DNA from: Arcobacter cryaerophilus gv. crypticus
GTDB lineage: Bacteria; Campylobacterota; Campylobacteria; Campylobacterales; Arcobacteraceae
Direction of reading: 5' to 3'
Length of the DNA: 64,000 nt
Assembly (NCBI RefSeq): GCF_002993025.1
Contig: NZ_NXGI01000012.1
Coordinates: 93,879-157,878, forward strand
In this document: positions 19,601-30,600 of the stretch, piece after piece
How the letters are laid out: each line of letters opens with the position of its first letter
Numbering within the stretch: the first letter of the stretch is position 1
Made by a program: the position numbers and the translations under genes
Notes under the pieces: model-generated
Seen by the model: only the letters and a program-made list of their open reading frames with translations
Told to the model about the DNA's origin: nothing
Databases searched by the model: none

Positions 19601-19800
19601 CAATTAGTAGTGGAGCTGGAGCTGCTAGTAAGCACTCTATTGGAACAGGAGTTATTGGTGGAATGCTAACTGCTACATTCCTAGCAATTGTATTTATCCC
19701 ACTATTTTATGTATTAATTTCTAGATTAAGTAGAGAAAAAGAGGGAAATATTGCCGAAGATTTAAAAAAAGAGGAAGAGGAAAACAATAGCCAGAAGTAA
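16648..19800 (+). CDS. RND multidrug efflux permease (HAE-1 type)
   Basis: This 1050-residue inner-membrane proton antiporter has twelve membrane helices in two repeats and large periplasmic porter and docking domains. The proton-relay residues of drug pumps are intact: the Asp pair in GIVVDDAIIVIENIERHM in TM4 and the Lys in GLAAKNAILIVEFALQ in TM10. The N-terminus FFIRNPVFAGVLSI is typical. It closes the marR-linked tripartite operon, the likely counterpart of CmeABC/MexAB-OprM. A strong terminator follows at 19823. Confidence 0.95.
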   Translation: MISAFFIRNPVFAGVLSIIIFLVGLISMFNLPIEQYPKVLPPQIVVSTNYPGASANTIAKTVAAPLEQQINGAKDMLYMNSLADDSGNLSINVYFKVGTDPDSAKIDVNNRVQAALSSMPEQVQRVGVVVGEKSPSILLFAMLQSPNNTYDSIYLSNYALLNMVETLKRVEGVGDAMIFGAKDYSIRVWLDPSKLSKYSLATTDVIAVIKEQNNQYAAGKIAAEPIANKQMYTYTIQTPERFDNPTQFANIVIRSNPDGSSLKLKDVATIELGASSYSMQTRLNDAPSLPIGVFLQSEANALESAAAIKKALEEASQNFPEDMTYTIPYDSTDFITASINEVIKTFVEALILVILIIYLFLQNWRATIIPLIAVPISIVGAFAGMYAFGFSINLLTLFGLVLAIGIVVDDAIIVIENIERHMEMGKTPKEAGFAAMKEVTGALIAIILVLGAVFVPVAFMGGLSGEMYRQFAITIVISVLISGFVALTLTPSLCVRILKNKKHEPKGFFKWFNTMFDKATVGYSLLVKKTIRFSLISMLLFGGLIFISYDMFKSMKTGLVPDEDQGTIFIFGFNPPGSSLSRTIELSEEINAIISKDPNVKNIITLAGYDFTTSAQRTHTVATIVKLKDWDERPDSSQSAQALLKKFSGQLMGTSEGFSFAVIPPAIMGMSVTGGFDMYVQDRTGGSIENLQKAVDAVIQKAQTRPELMGVRTSLSATIPQYKMDVDTEKAKAKGVNINDIYNTINATFGSFYVNDFSLYGRTYKVNMQAIDTYRSNVEDMQYIYVKSSNGELLPLDAFVTLKKEVGADIIERFNLFQAAKVSGQPAAGYSSGDALKAIEEVSKEVLPQGYTISWVGTAYQEKQIGGSSAQAFIFGIIFLFLILAALYEKWLLPIAVVLAVPFAIFGAILATNLRGLDNNIYFQVGLLVLAGLAAKNAILIVEFALQKRKEGYNLIDSALEAAKVRLRPIIMTSLAFTIGVMPLAISSGAGAASKHSIGTGVIGGMLTATFLAIVFIPLFYVLISRLSREKEGNIAEDLKKEEEENNSQK

Positions 19801-19822
19801 ATTTCTCTATTTATTAATTTAT

Positions 19823-19853
19823 AAAAGCCTAGATTTTTATCTAGGCTTTTTTT
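19823..19853 (+). terminator. Rho-independent terminator after RND operon
   Basis: A perfect 12-bp stem (19823-19834 with 19839-19850), built around AAGCCTAGAT, has a TTTT loop and runs into a T tract. It ends the marR-linked efflux operon before uvrC. Confidence 0.92.
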
Positions 19854-19922
19854 ATATCTTTTATTTAAAATAATCACATCAAGATAAACTCTATAAAAAG
19901 AGTTTTTGGCTACTATTTCAAA

Positions 19923-21785
19923 ATGAATTTAGAAGAGAAATTAAAAGAGTTACCAAATGATTCTGGAGTTTATCAATATTTTGATGAAAACGGTCATTTA
20001 CTATATATTGGAAAAGCAAAAGTTTTAAAAAATAGAGTAAAATCTTATTTTAAATTTACACCAAAACTCCTACCTGCTGATAAGCTAAGTCCACGAATAT
20101 ATAAGATGATTAGTGAAACTACTTTTGTAGAGTGGATTGTTGTTCCAAATGAACATGATGCTTTAATACTTGAAAACTCTTTAATCAAACAGCTAAAACC
20201 AAAATACAATATACTTTTAAGAGATGATAAAACCTATCCATATATTTATATTGATTTAAATGAAGATTTTCCAAGACTTGAAATTACAAGAAAAATAGAA
20301 AAAGGTAAAAATATAAAATATTTTGGTCCTTACTCAAGTGGTGCAAAAGATATGCTAGATAGCATATATGAAATAGTTCCATTGGTGCAAAAAAAATCTT
20401 GTATAAAAGGAAAAAGTGCTTGTCTATTTTACCAAATAGGAAAATGTAAAGCTCCATGTGTTGGGAAAATAACAAAAGATGAGTATAAAAAACTTTTAGA
20501 TGAAGCTTTGATTTATATATATAATAAATCAAAACTTTTATCAAAACTAAAAGAGAAAATGAAAATATATTCAGATGATTTTCGTTTTGAAGATGCTTTA
20601 AATTTAAGAGATAGAATAAAAACTATTGAAAAATCTCAAATAAAAACAGGCATAGATTTAGCAACAAATGAAGATTTGGATATTTTTGCTATAAAATCTG
20701 CTAGTAAGAAAGCTGTAATTGTAAGAATGTTTATAAGAGATGGAAAACTTGCATCTTCAAATTATGATTTTATAAAAATAAATGATGATTTAGAGTTTGA
20801 TTTAAATGAAGCCTACAAAAGAGCTATTGTAAACTACTACTCAAATGAGCTTCCAATTATCCCAAAAGAGATTATTTTAGCTGATGAAATTTTAGATTTA
20901 GATGATATTGAAGAGTTTTTGTATAAAAGATTTAATAAAAAGATAAAAGTAATAAATCCAAAAATAGATAAAAAAGCTAGTATCGTAAAAATTGCATTAA
21001 GTAACTGTGATGAACTTCTAAGAGTTGAGGCTTCAAAAAATCAAACAACTATATATGAAGAGTTAAAAGAACTATTTTCCCTACAAACAGCTCCTAGCTT
21101 AATAGAAAGTTTTGATAACTCTCACTTAATGGGACAAGCAACAGTTGGAGCTATGATTGTTTGGAATGAAGATTTAGGCTCTTTTGACAAAAAAGCTTTT
21201 AGACACTACAACCTTGAATCAAAAGATGAATACTCACAAATGAGAGAGATGTTAATGCGAAGAGTTGAGAGTTTTTCAAAAAATCCAGCTCCTGATTTAT
21301 GGATTATCGATGGTGGAGAAACTTTGCTAAAACTAGCCTTTGATATTGTACAAAGTATTGGGGTAAATTTAGATATTATTGCGATTTCAAAACAAAAAGT
21401 AGATGCCAAAGCCTATAGAGCAAAAGGTAATGCAAAAGATATAGTCCATTTTAAAGAAAATGGTGAATACAAAAGCTTAAATCTTCTTCCAAGTGATAAA
21501 AGATTACAGTTTGTTCAAAGACAAAGAGATGAAGCCCACAGATTTGCTATTAGTTTTCACAAAAAACAAAAAAGAAAAGAGGATAAAGAGATATCTTTTT
21601 TACAAATAAGTGGAATAGGCGAAGCTAAAATCAAAAAACTTCTTCTATATTTTGGAGAGTTTGAAAAGATAAAAAGTGCAAGTTTAGAAGAGTTAAAAAC
21701 TGTTTTAAATGAAGTTGATTCAAAAAATATATTTGATTATTTTAAAAAGGAAAAAAGTGGCGAAGATATTAATAAACAAGGATAA
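19923..21785 (+). CDS. uvrC: Excinuclease ABC subunit C
   Basis: UvrC makes the dual incisions in nucleotide excision repair. The 620 residues contain the GIY-YIG nuclease (GVYQYF and LLYIGKAK near residues 16-35), a Cys-rich segment around residue 160-180, a UVR motif near 205-235, the RNase H-like C-terminal nuclease ([14 protein letters not shown] and [10 protein letters not shown]) and helix-hairpin-helix repeats near the end ([15 protein letters not shown]). Length is normal. The 3' end overlaps alr by 29 bases. Confidence 0.95.
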   Translation: MNLEEKLKELPNDSGVYQYFDENGHLLYIGKAKVLKNRVKSYFKFTPKLLPADKLSPRIYKMISETTFVEWIVVPNEHDALILENSLIKQLKPKYNILLRDDKTYPYIYIDLNEDFPRLEITRKIEKGKNIKYFGPYSSGAKDMLDSIYEIVPLVQKKSCIKGKSACLFYQIGKCKAPCVGKITKDEYKKLLDEALIYIYNKSKLLSKLKEKMKIYSDDFRFEDALNLRDRIKTIEKSQIKTGIDLATNEDLDIFAIKSASKKAVIVRMFIRDGKLASSNYDFIKINDDLEFDLNEAYKRAIVNYYSNELPIIPKEIILADEILDLDDIEEFLYKRFNKKIKVINPKIDKKASIVKIALSNCDELLRVEASKNQTTIYEELKELFSLQTAPSLIESFDNSHLMGQATVGAMIVWNEDLGSFDKKAFRHYNLESKDEYSQMREMLMRRVESFSKNPAPDLWIIDGGETLLKLAFDIVQSIGVNLDIIAISKQKVDAKAYRAKGNAKDIVHFKENGEYKSLNLLPSDKRLQFVQRQRDEAHRFAISFHKKQKRKEDKEISFLQISGIGEAKIKKLLLYFGEFEKIKSASLEELKTVLNEVDSKNIFDYFKKEKSGEDINKQG

Positions 21786-22788
21786 TCTTTTTTACAATCT
21801 TGAAGTTATTAGTAAAAAAACAACAAGCAAAGAAAAAGTTGCTGTAGTTTTAAAAGATAATGCTTATGGTCATGGAATAGTTGAAATTGCGAAATTATCA
21901 AAAGAGTTTGGTATTACAAAAGCAGTAGTAAGAAGTGTTGAAGATGCACAAAAAATAAAGGACTTTTTTCCATATATTTTAATCCTAGCTCCTAGAGTTT
22001 TTCACAACTATTCACATACTTTTCACATGGCATTAAACTCTCTTGAAAACATAGAAAAAATCCCACAAAATAGCAATGTTCATATCAAAATAGATACAGG
22101 AATGCACCGAAATGGAATATCAATAGATGACATAGAAGTGGCTATTTTAGGGCTTTTGAAACAAAAAGCCAATATTACAGGGGTTTTCACACATCATAAA
22201 GGAGCGGATGAATTATCAACAAATTTTTTCTTCCAAAAAGAACTTTTTTCCAAAGCAAAAGCTAAGGTAAAAGAGGTATGTGAACAACTTTTTCTACCAA
22301 TCCCTACTTTTCACTCTTGCAACTCATCTGCACTTTTTAGAGAGAGAAATTTTGAAGAACTTAACGAAGATTTTGCTAGAGTTGGAATTGCAACTTATGG
22401 ATATTTAGAAGATGATTTACCATTTGATTTTCCAAAACTAAAACCTGTAATGAGCCTTTGGGCATCAAAAATGGCAAGTAGAACTTTAAAAAAAGATCAA
22501 AGTGTTGGTTATGGTGGAAAATTCTGTGCAAGTGCTGATATGATAGTTTCAACTTATGATATAGGTTATGGAGATGGTTTTTTAAGACTTAATGAAAATC
22601 ACAACTACACAACACCAAAAGGTTTTCAAATATTAGGTCGTGTTTCTATGGATAACTTATCTATAAATAGCAATGAAGAAGAAGTTTGTCTTTTTGATGA
22701 TGTAAGAGAGTTGGCTAAACTTCACAATACAATAACATATGAGATAACTTGTAGCTTAAAAGAGAGTATAAAAAGAGAGATTGTTTAG
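21757..22788 (+). CDS. alr: Alanine racemase
   Basis: This PLP enzyme converts L- to D-alanine for peptidoglycan. It has the cofactor lysine in [11 protein letters not shown] (Lys33 from the chosen start), the substrate/PLP block [12 protein letters not shown], the catalytic Tyr in SVGYGGKF, and GYGDGFLR. I choose the GTG at 21757 because an AAGGA ribosome site lies just upstream and the protein then begins in the family's usual place. The longer ATG at 21709 would add an unlikely basic extension inside uvrC. The 343-residue product is slightly short at both ends. Confidence 0.9.
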   Translation: MAKILINKDNLFYNLEVISKKTTSKEKVAVVLKDNAYGHGIVEIAKLSKEFGITKAVVRSVEDAQKIKDFFPYILILAPRVFHNYSHTFHMALNSLENIEKIPQNSNVHIKIDTGMHRNGISIDDIEVAILGLLKQKANITGVFTHHKGADELSTNFFFQKELFSKAKAKVKEVCEQLFLPIPTFHSCNSSALFRERNFEELNEDFARVGIATYGYLEDDLPFDFPKLKPVMSLWASKMASRTLKKDQSVGYGGKFCASADMIVSTYDIGYGDGFLRLNENHNYTTPKGFQILGRVSMDNLSINSNEEEVCLFDDVRELAKLHNTITYEITCSLKESIKREIV

Positions 22789-22818
22789 AGTTTTATTAAT
22801 ATTAAATTAAATTCTGCC

Positions 22819-22824
22819 TATAAT
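22819..22824 (+). promoter_or_regulatory. -10 box for chemoreceptor gene
   Basis: A perfect TATAAT lies 42 bases before the chemoreceptor ATG, and AGGCGGAG near 22851 provides a strong ribosome site. No clear -35 box is seen, which is common for Campylobacterota promoters. Confidence 0.5.
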
Positions 22825-22866
22825 TACGGTCAAAAAAATTTAACCAAAATAGGCGGAGATATTAAA

Positions 22867-25143
22867 ATGAATTTTATAAAAAATTCAGTTATTGCAAAAG
22901 TAGTATCTGTATCAATAATATCAATATCTATTTCAATGGCTATATTAACTTTTTTAGTTGTTAATAATAGTTTTGAAATGATAAAAAATAATACTGAAAA
23001 AACTGTTCAAAAAGAGTTGTCTTTACTAATAGAAAATATAAATACTTTCAATAAAGTTGCAAAAAGTGGCGCAAACTTATCTGGTGATATATTTTTAAGT
23101 ATGTTAAATGATATTAAAATAGATAACTCAAAAAACATAGAGATTGAAAATTTAAAAACTCCTGCTTTATATATAAATGGAAATTTAGTAAATCTAAATT
23201 TTGATTTGGTTGATAAATTTACACAAATTACTAATGGCTCTATTGCTACAATATTTGTTAGAAAAGATAATGATTTTATTAGAGTATCTACTAGCTTAAA
23301 AAAAGAGAATGGACAAAGAGCTATTGGAACTAAACTAGATATTAATCATCCTGGATACAAAAGTGTTTTACAGGGTAAAACTTACTTAGGAAAAGCCTTA
23401 TTGTTTGGCAAAGAGTATATGACAAAATATATACCAATAATAGAAAATAATGAAGTTATTGCAATAGCTTTTATAGGTTCTGATATTAGCTCTGATTTAA
23501 ATGATTTAATGCAAACTATTCAAAATAGAGTTATAGGAAAAAGTGGTTACTACTATATTTTAAACTCAAATTTAAATGATAAAAAATATGGAGAGTTTAT
23601 CTCTCATCCAACATTAAGCAAAAAATCTGGTTTAGATATTTCCGATAAAAATGGAGTTTATATTGTAAAAGAGATTTTAAATAAGAAAAATGGTGACCTT
23701 ACATATATTTGGAATGATGAAGAAAAATTTACAGTATTTAAAAATTTTGATGAATGGAATTGGCTTTTAGTTGGTGGAGTTAATTCAGATGAAATTTTTA
23801 AAGATGCAAATAAACTTATGTATTTAATAATCACATTATCTGTTATAACTTTAATTGTAATATCTATATCTATTTTTATAACTTTAACAATCTCACTAAA
23901 ATCTCTTAAAAGAATCAAAGATGGCTTATTGTCATTTTTTAAATATTTAAATAAAGAGAGTAATGATATTGAAAAAATTGCTATTGATTCAGAAGATGAG
24001 TTTGGGATTATGGCTAAACAGATTAATGAAAATATTGAGAAAGCAAAAAAAGCAACAGATGAGGATAGAAAACTAATCGATGAAACAGTTGCTGTTTTAT
24101 CAGAGTTTGAACATGGTGATTTGTGTCAAAGAATTAATATTGAAGTTTCAAATCCTGCATTAATGGAATTAAAAAATGTATTAAACAGAATGGCAAATAA
24201 TCTTGAATCAAATATTGAAAATGTATTAAATGTATTAGAGCAATACTCTAATTATAACTATCTAAATAAAATATCAACAAAGAATTTAAAAGAACATCTT
24301 TTAAAACTTGCAAATGGTGTGAATACTTTGGGAGGTTCAATTACTCAAATGTTAATTGAAAACAAATCAATTGGATTAAAACTTGATGAGAGCTCAAATA
24401 TATTACTTACAAATGTAGATAAATTAAATATAAGTTCAAATGAAGCAGCAGCATCACTTGAACAAACATCAGCATCTTTAGAACAAATTACATCAAATAT
24501 TAGAAGTAATTCACAAAATGTATCAAAAATGACTCAACTATCACAAAAACTTCTTAACTCTTCTACAAATGGTGAAAAACTTGCAAATCAAACAACTGCT
24601 TCTATGGAAGAGATTAGTAGCCAAGTATCTGAGATAAATGAAGCAATAAGTGTGATTGATAATATTGCATTTCAAACAAACATCTTAAGTCTAAACGCAG
24701 CTGTTGAAGCTGCAACTGCTGGAGAAGCTGGAAAAGGATTTGCGGTTGTTGCTGGTGAGGTTAGAAACTTAGCAAACAGAAGTGCAGAAGCTGCTAAAGA
24801 GATAAAAAATATTGTTGAAAATGCAACACTAAAAGCAAATCAAGGTAAAGAGATTGCAAATAGTATGATCGAAGGGTATAAAGAGTTAAATGAAAATATA
24901 AAAAACTCTTCAAAACTTATTTATGATATTGAAAACTCTTCAAAAGAGCAACTTATGGGTATTGAACAGATAAATGATGCTGTAAATAGTTTGGATGAGC
25001 AAACTCAACAAAATGCAAAAATAGCATCTTTAACTCACGATGTTGCAGTTGAAACTGATGAGATTGCAAAAATGGTAGTAAAAAAAACAGATGAAAAAAA
25101 ATTTGTAGGAAAAGATAGTATAGATTTAAATAAGTTATTATAA
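22867..25143 (+). CDS. Methyl-accepting chemotaxis protein with Cache sensor
   Basis: This 758-residue receptor has TM1 (about 11-33), a periplasmic Cache sensor of the Cache3-Cache2 fusion type (about 40-310, with [19 protein letters not shown] and [12 protein letters not shown]) and TM2 (about 316-344). HAMP-like linkers and a C-terminal signalling domain follow. The hairpin tip [20 protein letters not shown] near residue 600 binds CheA/CheW. There is no terminal pentapeptide for CheR. It is monocistronic, with its own promoter and terminator. The ligand cannot be read from sequence. Confidence 0.93.
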   Translation: MNFIKNSVIAKVVSVSIISISISMAILTFLVVNNSFEMIKNNTEKTVQKELSLLIENINTFNKVAKSGANLSGDIFLSMLNDIKIDNSKNIEIENLKTPALYINGNLVNLNFDLVDKFTQITNGSIATIFVRKDNDFIRVSTSLKKENGQRAIGTKLDINHPGYKSVLQGKTYLGKALLFGKEYMTKYIPIIENNEVIAIAFIGSDISSDLNDLMQTIQNRVIGKSGYYYILNSNLNDKKYGEFISHPTLSKKSGLDISDKNGVYIVKEILNKKNGDLTYIWNDEEKFTVFKNFDEWNWLLVGGVNSDEIFKDANKLMYLIITLSVITLIVISISIFITLTISLKSLKRIKDGLLSFFKYLNKESNDIEKIAIDSEDEFGIMAKQINENIEKAKKATDEDRKLIDETVAVLSEFEHGDLCQRINIEVSNPALMELKNVLNRMANNLESNIENVLNVLEQYSNYNYLNKISTKNLKEHLLKLANGVNTLGGSITQMLIENKSIGLKLDESSNILLTNVDKLNISSNEAAASLEQTSASLEQITSNIRSNSQNVSKMTQLSQKLLNSSTNGEKLANQTTASMEEISSQVSEINEAISVIDNIAFQTNILSLNAAVEAATAGEAGKGFAVVAGEVRNLANRSAEAAKEIKNIVENATLKANQGKEIANSMIEGYKELNENIKNSSKLIYDIENSSKEQLMGIEQINDAVNSLDEQTQQNAKIASLTHDVAVETDEIAKMVVKKTDEKKFVGKDSIDLNKLL

Positions 25144-25180
25144 TTTTGAATGAATTTAAAATTCATTCAAAATATTTTTT
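25143..25180. terminator. Bidirectional terminator between convergent genes
   Basis: A 13-bp perfect inverted repeat, ATTTTGAATGAAT with ATTCATTCAAAAT, has a short loop and is followed by six T on the plus strand. It lies between the chemoreceptor stop and the convergent alcohol dehydrogenase stop. Confidence 0.8.
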
Positions 25181-26306
25181 ATAGCATATTGTTTAAAATT
25201 TGCTCTAAATCCTCTTTTGAAAACTCTTCTTGAAAAGATAAATTCTCTATAATTTCAGCTATATTATCTTTTGAAAGATTAAATTGATTTAATCTTGTAG
25301 GTGTTCCTATTTTATTAAACCAACTTTCAAGTGCTTCAATTCCTTCAAGTGCTGTATTTTTGCCAAAAATCTCTTTTGCAAATCTAATAAACTGCTCTTC
25401 ATTTTGTTTATAATACCACTTTGCCCAAGCTGGAATTACAACAGATAGCCCAGCTCCGTGAGGAACATTGTAAAGTGCTGAAAGTGCATGTTCTATTAAG
25501 TGATTTGGAAATGAAAAACCAGATGTTCCAACAGTAGTTGTACCATTTAAAGCATTTGTTGCAGCCCAAGCAAACTCTCCTCTTGCACTATAATCATCTG
25601 GATTTTTAATTAATATTTCTGCAGTTTCAATAACTGTTTTTATGATATTTTCAACTTGTCTACTCATATATTTTGGTTGAACTTTTGCTGTAAAGTAACC
25701 TTCAATTGTGTGTGCAATTACATCAGTTGCAGAATAAACCAAATACTCTTTTGAAACACTTTTTTGTAACTCTGGGTTTATAATAGAAACTTTTGGATAA
25801 ACCAAAGGTGACCAAATACTAAATTTTTGTTTTGTTTTTTCATTTGTAATAACTGCATAACCATTCATCTCACTTCCAGTTGCTGCAAGTGTGATAATAT
25901 CAAAAATAGGTAGAGCTTCTTTAATTTGCTCTTTGCTTGTAAAGAAATCCCAAACATCACCATCATATAAAGCTCCAGCAGCTATTGCTTTTGAGCTATC
26001 AAGAACAGATCCACCTCCAATACTTAAAATAGCTTCGACTTTTTGCTCAATTGCTAATTTTATAGCCTCTTTTACTGTAGATAAAATAGGATTACTAATA
26101 ACCCCTCCTATGTCTACAAAATCAATATTATGCTCTTTTAAACTATTTATTACTGTATCAAAAAGTCCATCTTCTATAACTCTTCTACTTCCATAAACTA
26201 TTAAAACTTTTTTTATTCCATTTTTACTTATATATTTTCCAATATTTTTCTCTTTATCTTTTCCAAACTCAATTTGTGTTGGATTATAAAAACTAAAATT
26301 TTCCAT
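25179..26306 (-). CDS. Iron-containing alcohol dehydrogenase (YqhD/BdhA-like)
   Basis: The 375-residue enzyme belongs to the group III metal-dependent alcohol dehydrogenases. It has the nucleotide-binding motif GGGSVLDSSKAIAAG near residue 97 and the metal/substrate region LAATGSEMNGYAVIT. It also has HTIEGYF and HALSALYNVPHGAGLSVVIPAW, carrying the conserved metal-binding His residues. It should reduce aldehydes or oxidise alcohols with NAD(P)H in the cytoplasm; the YqhD-like features favour aldehyde reduction. It is a single gene divergent from patB. Confidence 0.88.
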   Translation of the reverse strand: MENFSFYNPTQIEFGKDKEKNIGKYISKNGIKKVLIVYGSRRVIEDGLFDTVINSLKEHNIDFVDIGGVISNPILSTVKEAIKLAIEQKVEAILSIGGGSVLDSSKAIAAGALYDGDVWDFFTSKEQIKEALPIFDIITLAATGSEMNGYAVITNEKTKQKFSIWSPLVYPKVSIINPELQKSVSKEYLVYSATDVIAHTIEGYFTAKVQPKYMSRQVENIIKTVIETAEILIKNPDDYSARGEFAWAATNALNGTTTVGTSGFSFPNHLIEHALSALYNVPHGAGLSVVIPAWAKWYYKQNEEQFIRFAKEIFGKNTALEGIEALESWFNKIGTPTRLNQFNLSKDNIAEIIENLSFQEEFSKEDLEQILNNML

Positions 26307-26389
26307 AAATTACTCCTTTTTTTTGAAATTTTATCTATATTTCTCTTTATCTATCAAATTCATAAAACCTTACATAAATCATAATCTTG

Positions 26390-26395
26390 TATAAT
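26390..26395 (+). promoter_or_regulatory. -10 box for patB-like gene
   Basis: TATAAT lies 35 bases before the ATG at 26431 in the 124-base divergent spacer; an AAAGGC ribosome site follows near 26420. Confidence 0.45.
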
Positions 26396-26430
26396 AAAAG
26401 TCATTTTGAATATATTTTTAAAGGCAATAA

Positions 26431-27594
26431 ATGAATTACAATTTTGATAAAGAAATAAATAGAAAAGATACAAACTGTTACAAATGGGATACTACAAAAG
26501 ATGGTGTGATTCCTATGTGGGTTGCTGATATGGATTTTGAAGTTGCGAAACCTATACTTAATAGTATTATAAATAGAGCAAATCATGGTGTTTTTGGATA
26601 TACGGTTGTAGATGATGATTATTTTAATGCTGAGATTAATTGGTGGAAAAGAAGATTTAATTGTGAAATAAAAAAAGAGTGGATAGAGCCAACAACTGGA
26701 GTAATTCCAAGTTTAGCTTCAATAATTCAAACTTTTTGCCAAAAAGATGACAAAGTTTTAATCCAAACTCCTATTTATCACTATTTTGCAATTTCTATAA
26801 AAAATAGTGGATGTGAAGTATTAGAAAATGAGCTTATTTATGAAAATGGAAAATATAGTGTAGATTTAGAAGATTTTGAAAATAAAATAAAAACTCATAA
26901 TCCAAAACTTTTTATACTTTGTAATCCACACAATCCAGTAGGAAAAGTGTTTTCAAAAGATGAACTAAAAGCTATGGGAGAAATTTGCCAAAAACACAAT
27001 GTGCTTGTAGTTAGCGATGAAATACACAGAGATTTAGTTTACAAAGGATATTTTCATACTCCTTATATATCTTTGGGTGAAGAGTTTTTACAAAATTCAA
27101 TTACTTGTACATCTGCTACAAAAACATTTAATCTAGCTGGATTAAAAGCTTCAAATATTGTTGTAGCAAATAAAGGTTTAAGAGTGAAATTAGATAAAAC
27201 TTTACAAAAAAATGAGATAAAAAGCCTAAATGTTTTTGGAATAGAAGCCACAAAAACAGCTTATGAAGAGTGCGAAAGTTGGCTTGATGAACTTTTGGTT
27301 TATCTTGAAAAAAACAGAGATTTTTTGGAAGATTTTATAGCAAAAAATATCCCAAATCTAAAAGTAGTAAAAGCCGAAGCTACATATTTACTATGGATTG
27401 ATATAAGCCATCTTGGCTTAAATTCAAAAGAGTTTACAAAAAAACTAGAAGAGCTTGGAAAAGTAAGAGTAATATCAGGAGCTACTTTTGGAGAAAATGG
27501 CAATGATTTTATAAGAGTAAATATAGCAACTTCTTTTGAGATTTTAAAAGAGTCTTTAAATGGACTTAAAAATACAGTTTTAAGCTTGAAATAG
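26431..27594 (+). CDS. PatB/MalY-type PLP aminotransferase, probable cystathionine beta-lyase
   Basis: The 387-residue fold-type I PLP enzyme begins with the MalY/PatB hallmark segment KWDTTKDGVIPMWVADMDF. It carries CNPHNPVGKVF, VVSDEIHRDLVY and the Schiff-base lysine in SATKTFNLAGLKAS (near residue 231). The C-terminal Arg in NDFIRVNIATS binds the substrate carboxylate. Family members cleave C-S bonds of cystathionine or cysteine, producing homocysteine or sulfide, and some are aminotransferases. It stands alone, so the in vivo substrate is uncertain. Confidence 0.88.
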   Translation: MNYNFDKEINRKDTNCYKWDTTKDGVIPMWVADMDFEVAKPILNSIINRANHGVFGYTVVDDDYFNAEINWWKRRFNCEIKKEWIEPTTGVIPSLASIIQTFCQKDDKVLIQTPIYHYFAISIKNSGCEVLENELIYENGKYSVDLEDFENKIKTHNPKLFILCNPHNPVGKVFSKDELKAMGEICQKHNVLVVSDEIHRDLVYKGYFHTPYISLGEEFLQNSITCTSATKTFNLAGLKASNIVVANKGLRVKLDKTLQKNEIKSLNVFGIEATKTAYEECESWLDELLVYLEKNRDFLEDFIAKNIPNLKVVKAEATYLLWIDISHLGLNSKEFTKKLEELGKVRVISGATFGENGNDFIRVNIATSFEILKESLNGLKNTVLSLK

Positions 27595-27607
27595 AAGTGT
27601 GAATTTG

Positions 27608-27634
27608 TAGCAAAGTTTGATTAAAACTTTGCTA
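27608..27634. terminator. Hairpin between convergent patB-like and R-M genes
   Basis: An 11-bp perfect inverted repeat (TAGCAAAGTTT with AAACTTTGCTA) overlaps the last codons and stop of the restriction-modification gene. Neither side has a long T run, so termination is plausible but weakly supported. Confidence 0.4.
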
Positions 27635-30600
27635 GCTCATCTATTTTTTTCATTATTTCATCTGTTTTACAAAGTGCATTTATAATTTTATTGTAGTGTT
27701 TCATATCGGCTCTACTTAAAACTCTTCCAACTCTATCTTTTAGCCACTTTTGAGCAGGTTGATACCCACCAATATAAAACTCCCACGCAATTAAAGGAAT
27801 ATTTACAATACTTACATCATCGTTTAATCTAAGCTCTACTTTTTCATCTTCTATAGTAAAATCTTTTTTGTTTAGACTATTTTTGATAAGTAGTTCGCCC
27901 TCACCTTTTATATCTATAACTCTATCATCAAGGCTTGTATCTTCTAGTAAATGTAAGCTTCTTAATTTTGCTCCCAAAGCTACCATTTGCCAAAAAGTTT
28001 CAGGATTTGGATATGGAACTCTTGGGAAATCTATTTTTAAAAACTCTTTGTATTTTTCTCTATAATTTGGACTATGTAAAACAGCATAAATATAATCAAA
28101 TAAATCCAAAGCTTGAAACTCTTCTTTTGGAAGTGGGATTTCAGTCCCATTTGTTTTTTCTTTTGGAAGTGGGACTTCAGTCCCACCCGTTTTTTCTAGT
28201 GATTGGACTAAAGTCCAATTTCCGAAATTAAGATTTAAACTTTTTTCTATATCTTTGACAATTTCCATATTGAAATTTGGTATTGGTTCATTTGTCAAAG
28301 AGTTTTCATCAGGGTATAAATATAGTGGGAAAGTATTTGCATTATCCAATGAAGACAATATTCCTTTATCCGTAATGTAATTTGATAAGAAATAATTTGA
28401 AGAATCAATATTTCTTCCTGCTCTAACAAGATTAATTGCTATATTATCTTTAAATAAATGCTTCATCAATTTTGTTCTACTTCTAAAAACAATATTATCC
28501 TGATAATAAATATATCTTATATCAAACGGTCTATAACTAATTTCTTTAATATATTTTTCCTCAAACTCTGGAGATAATTTTCTTTGTTCAGATAGTTTCC
28601 ATTGATAATTCTCACTCAGTTTATAAATTTTCTGAAATTCAATATCAGAAATTGTTTTATCTGTAAATTTTTTTACTCTATTTATTAAATCATCTTTTTT
28701 AAAATCTATTACAAAGTTATCTCTTGATGTTAATATTCCCATGGATTGTTCTCTAATTAATTCATCAACTTTAAACCCTTTTTCATACTCTTTTATATTT
28801 CCAAAATCTTTTTTAACAAAAAAGTAGTTTGGTTCTGAATATTCTAATTTATTCCAATTTACACTTTTAATATTATTATCACTTAAAAACTCATATTTAA
28901 AATCTCTTTTCCCATATAAATCATAGTGGTAAACATCTGCTAGTTTTTTACTCTTTTCTTTTTTCTTAACAAAAATATTTATACTCACACCTTGCATAAT
29001 ATCAAAGACATTTTCATCTTTAGTTCCATCTGGTGCTACTTCTTTTTTCTTTGCATTTCCGTGTAAATCTAAAATATAAATCTTATCAAAACATTCCAAA
29101 AGTGACTTTCTCATTTGTCTATGAGTAATACCATCTATAAAAGAGTTGTTTGAGATATATGCCAAAATTCCCTCACCGTTTTTTTCTATATAGTGTTGTC
29201 CATATCTTATAAATTTTATATAGTCATCATCAAGATTTATTTTTCTTTCATTCAAATCTTTTTTATAATCAGCTATTAGATTTTGTATCCACTCATTTTT
29301 ATTTGAAGAACTTACAGCATATGGTGGATTTCCCATCACAACCATCACAGGTACATCTTTTTTTACTCTATCAGCTTCTTTACTCTCATTTGCCAAATAT
29401 GAAGCAAAAAGATTTCCAGATGATTCATGATGTTCTTCAAGTGAATTTGTAAGAAATATATTAAACCTTTTTTGCTCTTTTGAGGGTTTATATCCAGTTT
29501 CCATAAGAAGTAAATCTAGCTTTAAATGAGCCATTGCATAACTAGCCATTAGAAGCTCAAAACCATTAAGTCGTGGAATTAGATGCTCTTCCACATAAGA
29601 GCTCCAACTTCCACCCCAAAAATCTTTTTTGATAAACTTTATAGTCTCAGCCAAAAATGTTCCAGTTCCTGTTGCTGGATCTAGAATCTGCACTTTGTGA
29701 ACTTCAAGTTCTTTTTTTATCTTTTGACCTGATTTTGTATAACCAGCATTTATATCATCTACTTTTATTTTGATTTTTGTCTCATCGCTTAAACCATCAC
29801 TTAAATCAAACTCATCTTTAAGCATTTCATCACAAGCACGAACTATAAAGTTTACAACAGCTTGTGGAGTGTACCAAACACCCCTACTTTTTCTCAAGGC
29901 TGGATTATATTCACTTAAAAAAGTTTCATAAAAGTGAATTATTGGGTCGTTCATTCCACTTTTTTGGCTAAAACCATCTAAAAGCTTTTTTACATCTGTT
30001 GCTAAAAATATCTCTGCAAGAGAATCTATAATCCAAATAATTCTATCATCACACTCAGCACCACTAACATAGTTAAATAATCCTCTTAAAAATGGATTTG
30101 ATTTTGGTATTAAAAAAACAGCCTCTTGTCTTGAAAATGTATCCATAGTTGCATCATGAAGCCTAGCTGCAAACATTCCATAAGCAATAGTTTGAGCATA
30201 AATATCTGCAAAACTCTCAGGTGTAATATCGTGAATTAAAGTAGCTTTAAAAACTTCCAACTGCTCTCTTAAAGAGTTGTTTGCATCGCTTTCATCTTCA
30301 CTTATTATCGCTCTATAAATTACATTTTGAAGAAGTCTTGCTTTTCCAGCCATCATTTTTGCTAGTTTACTTGGGCTTGTGATTGTTTGTGATATTTGTG
30401 TTGTAAAGCTTTTTATATTATTTGTAAATAGTGTGAAGTTTTCTTCAATAGCTACAATTTTATTATCTTCTATTTTTGCTATTGCTATTTTATTTGTAAG
30501 TTCACCACTTTTGTAAAACCAAAAATCCATATAATCAGTGATTATAAGATTATCAAGAGCATTTTTATATCTATCAAACTGCTCTGTATAATCCTTGCTA

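Noticed and set aside
21709-21756. ATG start for a longer alanine racemase
   Set aside because: The extension is basic, lies within uvrC and has no ribosome site, whereas GTG 21757 has AAGGA correctly spaced.
28126-28224. CRISPR-like array
   Set aside because: The repeats are palindromic, adjacent and spaced by conserved rather than unique sequence, and no cas genes are present.
27935-28231. Plus-strand 98-residue ORF with EVGFQSHLFFLLEVGLQSH
   Set aside because: Antisense to the intact restriction gene and again produced by the repeat units.
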